In this document: positions 16,210 to 25,803 of the stretch, in pieces | How positions within the stretch are numbered: the first letter of the stretch is position 1 | Layout of the letters: the number at the start of each line of letters is the position of its first letter | Assembly: GCF_028283705.1 (NCBI RefSeq) | Contig: NZ_JAPWKD010000010.1 | Span: 1 to 64,000, forward strand | Direction: 5' to 3' | Length of the DNA: 64,000 nucleotides | Source: Pantoea sp. | Lineage (GTDB): Bacteria > Pseudomonadota > Gammaproteobacteria > Enterobacterales > Enterobacteriaceae | The notes under the pieces: model-generated | Seen by the model: the letters and a program-made list of their open reading frames with translations, nothing else | The model's database searches: none | What the model was told of the DNA's origin: nothing | Position numbers and translations under genes: made by a program

Positions 16210-19182
16210 ATGAGCGAATTGAGTTGCAGTATTTTATTCAATGGTGAGCGATTAATGGGTAAGGCAAATCAACCCTTAATTGACTTTTTGCAGGCCAGTG
16301 GGAAAAAACTTCCTCACATTTGTTATCACCCGGCATTACCTCCACTCGAAAGTTGCGATGTATGCTGGGTGGATGCCAACGGGGAACGTGTCCGGGGATG
16401 CACCCTGACCACTTATGATGGTCTTGTCATCACCAGTGAAAGTGAAGAATTGCGGGTGGCGCAGCAGGAAGGAATGGATCGCCTTTTAAACCGGCATGAA
16501 CTTTATTGCACGGTATGCGAACACAATACGGGTGACTGCACGTTACATAATACCGTCGCAGATATGCATATCCCGATTCAGTATTATCCCTACCAGCCTA
16601 AGCCTGACGATAAAGACAATTCCAATCCGTTTTATACCTACGACCCGGATCAATGTATTCTCTGCGGCCGCTGCGTTGAAGCCTGCCAGAATGTCGAGGT
16701 CAACGAAACGCTGTCGATTGATTACACCGACGCCCATCCACGGGTACTGTGGGATGGCGGCACGCAGATTGCCGGGTCCAGCTGTGTCAGTTGTGGTCAT
16801 TGCGTCACGGTATGCCCCTGCAATGCATTGCTGGAAAAAACCATGCAGCCAGACGCCGGACCCTTTACCGCGATGGATGAAGGGTTAAAGCGTCCCCTGA
16901 TCAATTTCATTAAAACGCTCGAACCCAGCATTGGTATGGAACCGATTACCGGTATTTCCCTGATTGATAATGCTCTGCGCCAGGCGGAGATCAGGAGAAC
17001 CAAAACCGTCTGCACCTATTGTGGCGTAGGCTGTAGTTTTGAAGTCTGGACGCGCGACCGGCATATACTGAAAATACAACCCGTGGCGGAAGCGCCAGCA
17101 AACGGTATCTCTACCTGTGTAAAAGGCAAATTTGGCTGGGATTTTGTCAACAGCCCCCATCGCCTGACCACACCGCTGATACGTGAAAAGGGCCGCTTCC
17201 GTCCGGCATCCTGGCAGGAGGCGCTGCAACGCGTCGCTGAGGGGTTACGCAACGTTGAACTGCGTTATGGCGGGGATGCCATCGGTTTTATTGGCTCAAG
17301 TAAGGCCAGTAACGAAGAAGCCTATCTGACACAGAAAATAGCCCGCTTAATCTTCGGCACCAACAATGTCGATAACTCATCGCGTTATTGTCAGAACCCC
17401 GCCACCGAAGGGTTGTTCCGCACCGTGGGGTATGGGGGTGATGCCGGGACCATCCGGGATCTGCAACAGGCTCAGCTGATTATCAGCGTTGGCAGTAACC
17501 TGGCAGAAAACCATCCTGTTATTGCGACCCGTATCAAACAAAGCCACAAGCATCACGGGCAAAAGCTGATGGTCGTGGATCCGCGCCGCCATGAAATGGC
17601 AGACAGAGCAGACTGCTTTTTGCGTATTCGCCCCGGCACCGACATGGTGTGGGCATCGGCGATGGCGAAATATATGTTTGATCACGGCTATGCTGACCAG
17701 ACCTTTCTTGCACAACGCGTCAACCAGGTGGATGAATACCGGGCTTCACTCACGCCGTTTACGCTGGAGTTCGCCAGTGAAATCACCGGGCTGACGCTGC
17801 AGCAACTGACAGAAGCAGGGGAGATGATTGGGCAGGCGGGCAGCGTCTGTCTGCTCTGGGCGATGGGCATTACGCAGCATAGCCACGGTGCGGATACCAG
17901 TACTGCGCTTTCCAATCTGTTGCTGGTCACCGGTAATTATGGCCGTCCGGGCACTGGCGGCTACCCTATGCGCGGTCACAATAACGTGCAGGGAGCCAGT
18001 GATTTTGGCTGCCTGAGTAACGTTTACCCGGGGTACGAGAAAGTCAGCGATTCGAGTATTCGTGATAAGTGGGCAAAAGCCTGGGGTGTTGACCCTCAGG
18101 CCTTATCGGACAAGCCAGGCGCGGATAACTTTATGATGGTGCAGCATGCGCATGAAGGGAAGCTGCACGCGATGTATGTCATTGGTGAAGAAACCGCTTT
18201 TTCAGACGCGGATGCAACCAAAGTTCACGAAGCCTTCAGTCGCCTGGATTTTATGGTGGTGCAGGATATCTTCATGAGCCGTACGGCGGAGTTCGCCGAT
18301 GTGGTGTTACCCGGGTGTCCGTCCATTGAGAAAGAGGGCACCTTCGTTAACACCGAACGGCGAATCCAGCATTTTTTACCCGCGATGAGTCCGCTGGGTG
18401 ACTGCCGACCCGACTGGCAAATTCTTACCGAACTTGCGGCGCAGCTTGGGCATGTCTGGCATTACCCGAGTCCCGGCGCGATTATGGCGGAAGCTGCGAG
18501 CATCGCGCAGATTTTTGCAGGTGTCAGTTATGAGCGTCTGGTGGGTTGGCAATCGCAAATCTGGCCGGTCACGCCACAGGGCGAGAGCACGCCACTGCTG
18601 TATACGAAACAATTTCACTTCCCCGATGGCAAAGCAAAACTCCATCCGCTTGAATGGCAGCCGCCCATGGAGCAGGCGGATGAACAATACGATTTGATAC
18701 TGGATAACGGGCGTATGCTGGAGCATTTCCAGTCGACCAATCAGACCGGGCAGGGTGGGCGAATGATGTCTCTGTCACCTAACTGGTTTGTCGAGGTCTC
18801 CCCCGGACTGGCGGAGCAGAGAGGTTTACAGCAGGGAGACTGGGTGCAGCTGCGGTCCCGCCGGGGCGAGCTGGATGTGCCGGTGGTAGTGACAACACGT
18901 GTTAAAGGCAATGTGCTGTTCATACCCATCCATCATGGTAAGCCCGGCATTAACGGCCTCACCGGTGAACATCATGATCCCGACGTGAATACCCCTGCTT
19001 ATAAAGAAATCGCGGTCAGTATGACCAGACTGTCACGCCGCCCCCAGCCTGATCCCATTCCTCAGCACAATTTTCGCAACGGCAGCCGCACGCCACTTGA
19101 TCATCTGCCCATCGAGGATAAATGGCAGCAGGAAGGCTATTGTCCGCCCCCGTATCACATCGATCACCCGGAGAAATATTAA
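16210..19182 (+). CDS. formate dehydrogenase alpha subunit with NuoG-like N-terminus (YrhE/FdhF type)
   Basis: 990-aa molybdopterin enzyme oxidising formate to CO2. An N-terminal [2Fe-2S] ferredoxin domain (HICYHPALPPLESCDVCW) is followed by a NuoG-like His/Cys cluster (HELYCTVCEHNTGDC), two [4Fe-4S] motifs (CILCGRCVEAC, CVSCGHCVTVCP), then the Mo domain with its own [4Fe-4S] site (CTYCGVGCSF). The active-site residue is Cys at about 394 in SRYCQNPATEG, not selenocysteine. ATG 16210 is preferred over upstream in-frame codons because GAGG lies 6 bases before it. It overlaps the next gene by one base (TAATG). The N-terminal cluster chain implies transfer to a soluble carrier or quinone partner, and no beta or gamma subunit is present. 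Confidence 0.9.
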   Translation: MSELSCSILFNGERLMGKANQPLIDFLQASGKKLPHICYHPALPPLESCDVCWVDANGERVRGCTLTTYDGLVITSESEELRVAQQEGMDRLLNRHELYCTVCEHNTGDCTLHNTVADMHIPIQYYPYQPKPDDKDNSNPFYTYDPDQCILCGRCVEACQNVEVNETLSIDYTDAHPRVLWDGGTQIAGSSCVSCGHCVTVCPCNALLEKTMQPDAGPFTAMDEGLKRPLINFIKTLEPSIGMEPITGISLIDNALRQAEIRRTKTVCTYCGVGCSFEVWTRDRHILKIQPVAEAPANGISTCVKGKFGWDFVNSPHRLTTPLIREKGRFRPASWQEALQRVAEGLRNVELRYGGDAIGFIGSSKASNEEAYLTQKIARLIFGTNNVDNSSRYCQNPATEGLFRTVGYGGDAGTIRDLQQAQLIISVGSNLAENHPVIATRIKQSHKHHGQKLMVVDPRRHEMADRADCFLRIRPGTDMVWASAMAKYMFDHGYADQTFLAQRVNQVDEYRASLTPFTLEFASEITGLTLQQLTEAGEMIGQAGSVCLLWAMGITQHSHGADTSTALSNLLLVTGNYGRPGTGGYPMRGHNNVQGASDFGCLSNVYPGYEKVSDSSIRDKWAKAWGVDPQALSDKPGADNFMMVQHAHEGKLHAMYVIGEETAFSDADATKVHEAFSRLDFMVVQDIFMSRTAEFADVVLPGCPSIEKEGTFVNTERRIQHFLPAMSPLGDCRPDWQILTELAAQLGHVWHYPSPGAIMAEAASIAQIFAGVSYERLVGWQSQIWPVTPQGESTPLLYTKQFHFPDGKAKLHPLEWQPPMEQADEQYDLILDNGRMLEHFQSTNQTGQGGRMMSLSPNWFVEVSPGLAEQRGLQQGDWVQLRSRRGELDVPVVVTTRVKGNVLFIPIHHGKPGINGLTGEHHDPDVNTPAYKEIAVSMTRLSRRPQPDPIPQHNFRNGSRTPLDHLPIEDKWQQEGYCPPPYHIDHPEKY

Positions 19183-19667
19183 TGGCTGAACGACTTGAGT
19201 ATCAGGTTCCGCCAACGCGAACCGAAGCCACCGCACAGGAAGCGCTAGATGAACTGATTGAAAACCTGCATCAGCATGGTTTTCTGCGTCTGGCCAACGA
19301 TGCGGTCAAGGCTAACAGCGACATCGGGAAGATTCTGGTTGCCGGACTGAACCGGCCAGCGACACAAAACGTGGTACAAAACCTTTCGTTGCTGCTGATG
19401 GCGATCGGAACCCTACCGCCGGAACGTTTTAACCATATTTTGCTGGCATTACGCGAGGCGGTAATGGCACTCAAACCCGCCAGTGATGAAGCGAAACAGT
19501 CGGAAGCCGCACCCGGCGTTCGCGGTGTTCTGAAGCTGCTCAATGATGAAGCACTGTGGCAAAGCCTGAGGCCATTTTTCGCTGCCGTCGAAACCTTCAG
19601 TGAACAGATGCGCCAGGATGAGCAGCCGCCGGTGACACGCTACAGCGGTAAACGTACCCATGAGTAG
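19182..19667 (+). CDS. DUF1641 protein, formate dehydrogenase partner (YrhD-like)
   Basis: 161 aa, DUF1641. The core is GFLRLANDAVKANSDIGKIL and LPPERFNHILLALREAV. It usually sits next to YrhE-type formate dehydrogenases (YrhD/YjgD in Bacillus) and is thought to be an accessory or second subunit. Its start overlaps the fdh stop (TAATG), and its own stop overlaps the cydA-like start by 8 bases, so the three genes are tightly coupled. The true start is 19182, because the longer frame back to 19122 runs inside fdh. Confidence 0.85.
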   Translation: MAERLEYQVPPTRTEATAQEALDELIENLHQHGFLRLANDAVKANSDIGKILVAGLNRPATQNVVQNLSLLLMAIGTLPPERFNHILLALREAVMALKPASDEAKQSEAAPGVRGVLKLLNDEALWQSLRPFFAAVETFSEQMRQDEQPPVTRYSGKRTHE

Positions 19668-21027
19668 CGCTGACTGGGTGCTGTTAATTGCACGCGTTCA
19701 GTTTGGGCTGACCATGAGCATGCATATCACCCTGGCAGCGCTGACGCTGGGGCTGGCTCCCTTTCTCGTCTGGTTTGAGGCCCGCTGGTTGTGGGGAAAA
19801 CAAAGCGGTGCCCGTGAGGCGCTGCACTTCTGGTTAAAAATCTTCTCGCTGACTGTCGCGGTGGGAGCCGTGTCAGGCGTAGTGATGGAATTTCAGTTTG
19901 GCACGCATTGGGCTGGTTTTGCCCGTCAGGTGGGAGGCATGATCGGCCCGCTGCTGTTCTATGAAGTCCTGGTGGCTTTTTTTCTGGAATCGGCACTGAC
20001 CGGCGTAATGTTATTTGGCATGGGAAAGATCCCGCCGAAACTCCATTTTGCTATCACCTGCCTCGTTGCCTTTGGGGCTTTTCTGAGCGCGTTCTGGATC
20101 CTTGCAGCAAACTCATGGATGCAGACGCCGAGCGGGTTTTCCAGGGATGATGCCGGGCATTTTTTACCACTGAATGGATGGATGCTGCTGGCAGCCCCTT
20201 CTTTCCCCTGGCGTTTCATGCATATGGTACTGGCTTCATTAATCGGCGTGGCTTTTTTGCTGATGGGGGTGGCAGCCTGGCGGTTACTCCAGTCACCTCA
20301 GGAATCCGCATCCCGTCTTATGCTCTCCGGTGCACTGGCACTCTCGCTCTTTGCGTTGCCATTGCAAATGGTGACGGGCGATCTGCATGGAGAAAATACA
20401 TTACGCTATCAACCCGCCAAACTCGCTGCTATCGAAGGGGCCTGGCATCCTCCGGGCAACGGTGAAGGTGAACCACTTCGGTTATTTGCTATCCCGGACC
20501 AGCAATTACAGAGCAACCATTTTGAAGTCAGCATCCCGGATATAGGTTCACTGTATCTGCGGCACAACCTGACTGGCCACATCAAAAGCCTGAGCGAATT
20601 TCCCCGTGACCAATTGCCTCCGGTTGCCCCGGTTTTTATCGCCTTTCGGCTCATGGTTGGACTCAGCCTGGTCATGCTCATGACCAGCTTCGTTGTCGGG
20701 TTACAGCGCTGGCGGGGAAAACTGTGGCACGCCCGCCGCATGCTACGCGTGCTGGTGTGGATGTCACCGGCGGGGTTTGTCGCTTTACTCGCGGGATGGA
20801 TGGTGACAGAAATTGGCCGGCAGCCATGGACGGTCTACGGCATGCTGCGTACCAGCGACAGCGTCTCTCCACTGTCGCTCAGCACCACCCTCGTCATCTT
20901 TCTGCTGGTTGTGATGACCTATGGTCTGGGTTTTTCACTCGGGCTGCGCTATCTCCTGCGGCAGGTGGCATCACCGTTACCTCAGGACGATGAAACGGTG
21001 GTACTGGTCCTGAAAACGCCAAACTGA
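19660..21027 (+). CDS. cytochrome bd-type quinol oxidase subunit I (copy 1, CIO-like)
   Basis: 455 aa, multi-spanning inner-membrane subunit carrying the b and d hemes. Visible are an axial-His helix near the start (FGLTMSMHITLAAL), the quinol loop start GDLHGENTLRYQPAKLAAIEG, and the GRQPWTVYGMLRT motif. The Q-loop is short, as in the cyanide-insensitive CioA class. Translation is coupled to the DUF1641 gene by an 8-base overlap. It would oxidise quinol and reduce O2 to water, contributing to redox balance and peroxide or NO resistance. A longer relative is at 60188-61615. Confidence 0.9.
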   Translation: MSSADWVLLIARVQFGLTMSMHITLAALTLGLAPFLVWFEARWLWGKQSGAREALHFWLKIFSLTVAVGAVSGVVMEFQFGTHWAGFARQVGGMIGPLLFYEVLVAFFLESALTGVMLFGMGKIPPKLHFAITCLVAFGAFLSAFWILAANSWMQTPSGFSRDDAGHFLPLNGWMLLAAPSFPWRFMHMVLASLIGVAFLLMGVAAWRLLQSPQESASRLMLSGALALSLFALPLQMVTGDLHGENTLRYQPAKLAAIEGAWHPPGNGEGEPLRLFAIPDQQLQSNHFEVSIPDIGSLYLRHNLTGHIKSLSEFPRDQLPPVAPVFIAFRLMVGLSLVMLMTSFVVGLQRWRGKLWHARRMLRVLVWMSPAGFVALLAGWMVTEIGRQPWTVYGMLRTSDSVSPLSLSTTLVIFLLVVMTYGLGFSLGLRYLLRQVASPLPQDDETVVLVLKTPN

Positions 21028-21038
21028 GGAGAAAAAAC

Positions 21039-21974
21039 ATGCAACCTGCCGAGCTCTCTGCCCTGTTGCTGTGCTTTTCTCTGCTGATGTATGTGTTACT
21101 GGACGGCACCGATTTAGGGGTGGGAATGCTTTTCTTTTGGTTCGGTGAAGAAAAGCAACGAGAGCTGATGTCCCACAGTATTCTCCCAATCTGGGATGCG
21201 AATGAAACCTGGCTGGTCCTGTTTGCAGGGGGCATGCTGGCATTATTCCCTGCCGTGTATAGCCTTGTGTTGAGTTCGCTCGCAGTGCCGGTATTTATTA
21301 TATTGCTGTCATTGTTTGGACGGGCACTGGCGCTGGAGTATCGCGCTGAAGCTACAGTCAGGCTGCGACGCTGGCTTGATCGCCTGATGGCAGTGGGTTC
21401 GGCACTGGCTGCCTTCACTCAGGGCTGGTGCGCTGGGGTCATCATCACCCCGCAACCGGATGGAAGCATAAATCTTGCTGCCATCATGAGCGGACTTGGC
21501 GTCATGACGATTTATATGTTGCTGGCGAGCTGCTGGATACGCTGGCGGATCGGGGATTCAGTGTTTCCTCTGGCAGGCGCACATGCCTGGATGTGGTGGA
21601 TCATAACGTTACTGCTATCTATCGCTCTGTTGCTGCTCAACCCGTCACTGTGGTTGCAGTGCTGGCAGCGCCCGTTCGGTAAAGTAATCATTATCATGAT
21701 GGGGCTGTCCTGGGCTTTACAGCTCTTCACGCTGTGTCGCGGTAATGCCCTTTGGCTGTTAATCATGACCCTTACGCTGATTACCACGACGCTGGCCGGT
21801 GTCATCTGCGCTGTTTATCCCTGGATAATTCCAGGTCAGGTTAATTTATATCAAAACGCGTCTTCCCTTGTTACCCAACAGGTCATCCTGATCGGGGCTG
21901 CAGTCATGATCCCCCTGACGCTGATTTATCACACCTGGTCGTTCTGGATCATGAAAGGCCAACATCCGAAGTAA
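21039..21974 (+). CDS. cytochrome bd-type quinol oxidase subunit II (copy 1)
   Basis: 311 aa, hydrophobic, about eight membrane helices. Conserved opening LLMYVLLDGTDLGVGMLFFW and WDANETWLVLFAGGMLALFP are CydB/CioB hallmarks. It lies 11 bp after subunit I, with ribosome-binding site GAGGAGAAAAAAC. It is shorter than the second copy (334 aa). No CydX or DUF2474 small subunit follows; an unrelated anchored protein comes next. Confidence 0.9.
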   Translation: MQPAELSALLLCFSLLMYVLLDGTDLGVGMLFFWFGEEKQRELMSHSILPIWDANETWLVLFAGGMLALFPAVYSLVLSSLAVPVFIILLSLFGRALALEYRAEATVRLRRWLDRLMAVGSALAAFTQGWCAGVIITPQPDGSINLAAIMSGLGVMTIYMLLASCWIRWRIGDSVFPLAGAHAWMWWIITLLLSIALLLLNPSLWLQCWQRPFGKVIIIMMGLSWALQLFTLCRGNALWLLIMTLTLITTTLAGVICAVYPWIIPGQVNLYQNASSLVTQQVILIGAAVMIPLTLIYHTWSFWIMKGQHPK

Positions 21975-22006
21975 AACATCTTTAACGTTCACGAGGTTTG
22001 TACCCT

Positions 22007-22516
22007 ATGAATAAAGATGAATTCAGCAGCCGGGATTACCCGATAAAAGAAAACATCGTCTGGTTACGCAGAGAGTCATTGATACAGCGCATCGGAGAAT
22101 ATGTGCTCATTATCATTGTCATTCTGGGGGCATGTGGCTTGTTTTCTAAAGGGTTTCTGAGTAATGGCCTGGCGCAATCACCTGATGGCTCGGTAAAGGT
22201 TGAATATGAACGCTTTGGTCGGGTACAGAGCAATATGGAAATGAGTATCAGGATTGATGCGCCGCCCAATGAACAATTTACTGTCACGATAGGAAGCGGG
22301 GCACTTGATACCTTGCAGATACAGACATTACAGCCCCAGCCAGTCCAGGCCCTTTCTGACGGAAGTGATATGCGGCTGACGTATTCATCCCGCAATACAG
22401 GAGAGAGCCATACGGTATGGCTGGGACTTCAGCCACAGCAACCGGGACGGGTAGCAATCAGTGTCAGCGCTGATAACCATCAACCGGTCCACTTTACCCA
22501 GTGGATATACCCCTGA
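22007..22516 (+). CDS. hypothetical membrane-anchored protein, 169 aa
   Basis: One N-terminal membrane segment (YVLIIIVILGACGLFSKGF) is followed by an extracytoplasmic beta-rich domain (VKVEYERFGRVQSNMEMSIRI). It is not a family I can name. ATG 22007 was chosen over the TTG at 21998. It lies 32 bp after subunit II and 11 bp before the YetF-like gene, so it belongs to the fdh-cyd operon. Its place right after the oxidase suggests an assembly or sensing role at the membrane (inference). Confidence 0.7.
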   Translation: MNKDEFSSRDYPIKENIVWLRRESLIQRIGEYVLIIIVILGACGLFSKGFLSNGLAQSPDGSVKVEYERFGRVQSNMEMSIRIDAPPNEQFTVTIGSGALDTLQIQTLQPQPVQALSDGSDMRLTYSSRNTGESHTVWLGLQPQQPGRVAISVSADNHQPVHFTQWIYP

Positions 22517-22527
22517 AGGAGAGTGAT

Positions 22528-22977
22528 ATGGAAACCGTATTGCGAGCGGCTGGCATCTACCTGGTCCTGATGGTGGTTTTTAAAATCGCGGGCAGACGTA
22601 CGCTTTTGCAGATGACCTCCTTTGATCTGATCCTGTTACTGATAATCAGTGAAGCCACTCAGCAGGCGTTGCTGGGCGATGATTTTTCCGTGACGGGTGC
22701 TGCGCTGACTATTATTACCCTCGTTACGATTGATATTTTACTCGGCAAACTTAAAACGCGTTTCCCCTCGCTGGAGCAAATGGCAGAGGGCGGTCCGATT
22801 ATTCTGGTTGAAAATGGTCACCTGCTGGAAAAACGCATGAAGATGGCGGGAATTAGTCAGGAAGATATTCTGGAATCTGCCCGGTCGTCACAGGGGCTGG
22901 AGCGATTAGACCAGATAAAATATGCCGTATTTGAAGTTAATGGCCATATTTCCATCATACCTGCGGCAGAAAAATAA
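22528..22977 (+). CDS. DUF421/YetF-like membrane protein
   Basis: 149 aa. The N-terminus has two or three membrane helices (GIYLVLMVVFKIAGRRT, DLILLLIISEATQQALLG), followed by a cytoplasmic YetF domain (GGPIILVENGHLLEKRMKMAGISQEDILESAR). ATG 22528 has a strong site (AAGGAGAG). It is the last gene of the operon beginning at fdh. DUF421 proteins are widespread and poorly understood, some being tied to spore or stress functions. It has the family's usual core, though shorter than Bacillus YetF. Confidence 0.85.
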   Translation: METVLRAAGIYLVLMVVFKIAGRRTLLQMTSFDLILLLIISEATQQALLGDDFSVTGAALTIITLVTIDILLGKLKTRFPSLEQMAEGGPIILVENGHLLEKRMKMAGISQEDILESARSSQGLERLDQIKYAVFEVNGHISIIPAAEK

Positions 22978-23040
22978 ATTGTCTTATGATAAAACGTGGC
23001 ACCGGTACAGAATGCCCGGTAATTATCCGGGCGCCTGCAT

Positions 23041-23211
23041 TCAGGATTGAGGTTGTCCAACAGGACCGGAACCCAAAGTACCACCCGGTGTGGCCTGCCC
23101 GCTCGGCGCATGAGGACGTCCATCATCGCGGACGGCTTCACTTCGGTGCATACATCCTGTCAAAGCGGCAATACTCAATGCGATACAGGTGACTTTAGTC
23201 AATAATTTCAT
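23041..23211 (-). CDS. small lipoprotein, 56 aa
   Basis: Signal peptide MKLLTKVTCIALSIAALTGC with lipobox LTGC, then a Gly/Pro-rich mature peptide (GRPHAPSGQATPGGTLGSGP). ATG 23211 has the site AAAGGAGC. It is predicted to be lipidated and, lacking Asp at +2, exported to the outer membrane. It is divergent from katE across 296 bp. The family is unknown. Confidence 0.7.
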   Translation of the reverse strand: MKLLTKVTCIALSIAALTGCMHRSEAVRDDGRPHAPSGQATPGGTLGSGPVGQPQS

Positions 23212-23466
23212 ATGTGCTCCTTTACGGTGAATGAATGAAAAATAATGTTTACCTGTGAAATCAATATATTTTACAGGATATCGATCTGTTGCAATTTCCG
23301 AAATTGTAGTCCATGCATGACGATTATTATTTGGTCTGGCCGATTTGACGCTAAATTTCATCATTATTCAGTGCATTCTTACGGCGAAATAAGCGAGTCC
23401 GCTGAGATGAATTTCAGGTCATTTACGGTTATTTGGCATTTCAGCGCTTACTTTTGACGTGATTGC

Positions 23467-23477
23467 TCTACAGTTAA
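23467..23477 (+). promoter_or_regulatory. sigma-S-like -10 element of katE
   Basis: TCTACAGTTAA differs from KCTAYRCTTAA at one base and lies about 30 bp before the katE ATG. E. coli katE is the classical sigma-S-dependent gene, so this placement is expected. Confidence 0.5.
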
Positions 23478-23507
23478 TAAGGTGATAATTCACTGGAGAC
23501 TTTCGCA

Positions 23508-25772
23508 ATGTCAAAAGATACAGAAGGAAAAAAACTCACCCACCGGGCACCCCATAAAGGGCCTGAAACCGCCAAACCCGGCCTGGGGGGCCTGGCCCCG
23601 GCTGATGGCTCACATCAACCGTCAGCCAAACCGACGCCACCGGGTAAAGAACCTACTGCGCCGGGCAGTCTGAAAACACCCGACACCCGAACCCCGAAAA
23701 TCGATCAGCTGGATCCCTTTAGAAAAAATGGCACGCAGCAGGACCTGACCACCAATCAGGGCACCCGTATCGCCAATGATCAGAACTCACTGCGTGCCGG
23801 TACGCGCGGACCGACCCTGCTGGAAGATTTCATCATGCGTGAAAAAATCACGCATTTTGACCACGAGCGGATTCCCGAGCGTATCGTGCATGCCCGTGGT
23901 TCAGCGGCACACGGCTATTTCCAGCCGTATCATTCATTAAAAGCGTTAACCAAGGCGGGATTTCTCAGCGATCCGGATACCGTCACCCCGGTGTTTGTGC
24001 GTTTCTCGACGGTGCAGGGTGGGGCCGGCTCAGCTGATACGGTGCGGGATATTCGTGGCTTTGCGACCAAGTTCTACACGGAAGAGGGCGTATTCGATCT
24101 GGTGGGGAATAATACGCCAGTGTTCTTCATCCAGGACGCCCATAAATTCCCGGATTTTGTGCACGCGGTGAAACCGGAACCGCATAACGAAATGCCACAA
24201 GGTCAGAGTGCACACGACACCTTCTGGGATTACGTTTCACTGCAACCGGAAACGTTACACAACGTGATGTGGGCGATGTCCGACCGCGGTATCCCCCGCA
24301 GTTATCGCACCATGGAAGGCTTTGGTATTCATACCTTCCGTCTGATTAACGCGGAAGGTAAAGCCACCTTTGTCCGTTTCCACTGGAAACCGGTGGCCGG
24401 TAAAGCCTCTCTGCTGTGGGATGAGGCGCAGAAACTTACAGGTCGTGACCCGGATTTCCATCGACGCGACTTGTGGGAGGCCATCGAAGCGGGTGATTTT
24501 CCTGAGTATGAACTGGGACTTCAGCTCATACCCGAAGAGGATGAGTTCAGCTTCGATTTCGATATCCTGGATGCCACCAAGCTGATCCCTGAAGAACTGG
24601 TGCCGGTAGAGTTGGTGGGCAGGATGGTGCTGAACCGTAATCCCGATAACTTTTTCGCTGAAACCGAACAGGTTGCTTTTCACCCCGGTCATATCGTGCC
24701 GGGGCTGGATTTCACCAACGATCCGCTGTTGCAGGGGCGACTTTTCTCCTACACCGATACCCAAATCAGCCGTCTCGGTGGGCCGAATTTTCATGAAATA
24801 CCGATCAACCGGCCGGTCTGCCCGTATCATAATTTCCAGCGACAGGGCATGCACCGGATGGAGATTGATGCCAATCCGGCCAACTACGAACCCAATTCAA
24901 TCAACGATAACTGGCCACGGGAAAGCCCCCCGGCTGCGGAAAAGGGAGGGTTTGACAGCTATCAGGAAAGGATTGAAGGGCAGAAGGTTCGTGAGCGCAG
25001 CGACTCTTTTGGTGAATATTATTCCCAGCCAAAACTGTTCTGGCACAGCCAGACACCCGTGGAGCAGCAACATATCATCGGTGCTTTCTCATTCGAGCTG
25101 AGCAAGGTGGGTCGGGCCTATATCCGTGAACGGGTGGTCGATCATTTGTTGCATATCGATCCTGACCTGGCGCAGGGCGTGGCGGATAATCTCGGCATTG
25201 AATTTACTCAGGAACAGCGGAAAGTTGTCACCGCCAAAGAGGTGAATGGGCTGACAAAAGATGACAGCCTCAGCCTGTATGCCGTGCCGGGCGGTGATAT
25301 CCGGGGGCGGCAGGTGGCATTGCTGGTCAGCGATGGTGTGAAAGCGGCTGATGTGCTGGCGGTGTTGCAGGAACTGAAAGCCAGAGGCGTACACGCCAAA
25401 CTGCTGGCGGCGCATATGGGACAGGTCCGCGCCGATGATGGCTCGGTGTTACCGATCGATGCGACGTTCAACGGTCTGCCTTCCCTGACGTTTGACGCGG
25501 TGCTGGTGCCGGACGGTAACATCGATGCGTTATTGCTGAGTGGGGATGCGCGTTACTTCCTGCTGGAAGCCTATAAACATCTGAAGGTCATTGGTCTGAG
25601 CGGAGATGCACGCCGCTTTAAAGCGCAGTTCAGCCTGAAGGACAGTGAAACGGAGGAGGGTCTGGCGGAAGGGAACAAAGCCGAGGGAACGCTAATGGCG
25701 GATTTTCTTGCCGCAATGGCGGCCCATCGCGTCTGGTCACGCAGCCAGAAAGCGGCAACAGTGGCGGCATAG
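23508..25772 (+). CDS. katE: catalase HPII (large-subunit heme catalase)
   Basis: 754 aa, the HPII size (E. coli has 753). It breaks down hydrogen peroxide in the cytoplasm. The distal His is H128 in [14 protein letters not shown], in register with E. coli HPII. The distal Asn lies in [14 protein letters not shown], and the heme-ligand Tyr in [18 protein letters not shown]. The C-terminal 150 residues form the flavodoxin-like domain ([20 protein letters not shown]). The N-terminal 70 residues are Pro/Lys-rich and extended, as in HPII. The start follows the site GGAGAC. It is monocistronic and convergent with xfp across a shared terminator. Confidence 0.97.
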   Translation: MSKDTEGKKLTHRAPHKGPETAKPGLGGLAPADGSHQPSAKPTPPGKEPTAPGSLKTPDTRTPKIDQLDPFRKNGTQQDLTTNQGTRIANDQNSLRAGTRGPTLLEDFIMREKITHFDHERIPERIVHARGSAAHGYFQPYHSLKALTKAGFLSDPDTVTPVFVRFSTVQGGAGSADTVRDIRGFATKFYTEEGVFDLVGNNTPVFFIQDAHKFPDFVHAVKPEPHNEMPQGQSAHDTFWDYVSLQPETLHNVMWAMSDRGIPRSYRTMEGFGIHTFRLINAEGKATFVRFHWKPVAGKASLLWDEAQKLTGRDPDFHRRDLWEAIEAGDFPEYELGLQLIPEEDEFSFDFDILDATKLIPEELVPVELVGRMVLNRNPDNFFAETEQVAFHPGHIVPGLDFTNDPLLQGRLFSYTDTQISRLGGPNFHEIPINRPVCPYHNFQRQGMHRMEIDANPANYEPNSINDNWPRESPPAAEKGGFDSYQERIEGQKVRERSDSFGEYYSQPKLFWHSQTPVEQQHIIGAFSFELSKVGRAYIRERVVDHLLHIDPDLAQGVADNLGIEFTQEQRKVVTAKEVNGLTKDDSLSLYAVPGGDIRGRQVALLVSDGVKAADVLAVLQELKARGVHAKLLAAHMGQVRADDGSVLPIDATFNGLPSLTFDAVLVPDGNIDALLLSGDARYFLLEAYKHLKVIGLSGDARRFKAQFSLKDSETEEGLAEGNKAEGTLMADFLAAMAAHRVWSRSQKAATVAA

Positions 25773-25779
25773 CCCTGCA

Positions 25780-25800
25780 GGCGGACTTCGGTAGTCCGCC
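25780..25800. terminator. bidirectional terminator between katE and xfp
   Basis: GGCGGACT-tcggt-AGTCCGCC, a perfect 8-bp stem between the converging stop codons at 25772 and 25804. Confidence 0.75.
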
Positions 25801-25803
25801 TTA

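Noticed and set aside
17389..17391. Possible selenocysteine formate dehydrogenase
   Set aside because: The active-site codon is TGT (Cys) and there is no in-frame TGA or SECIS-like element, so it is the cysteine form.
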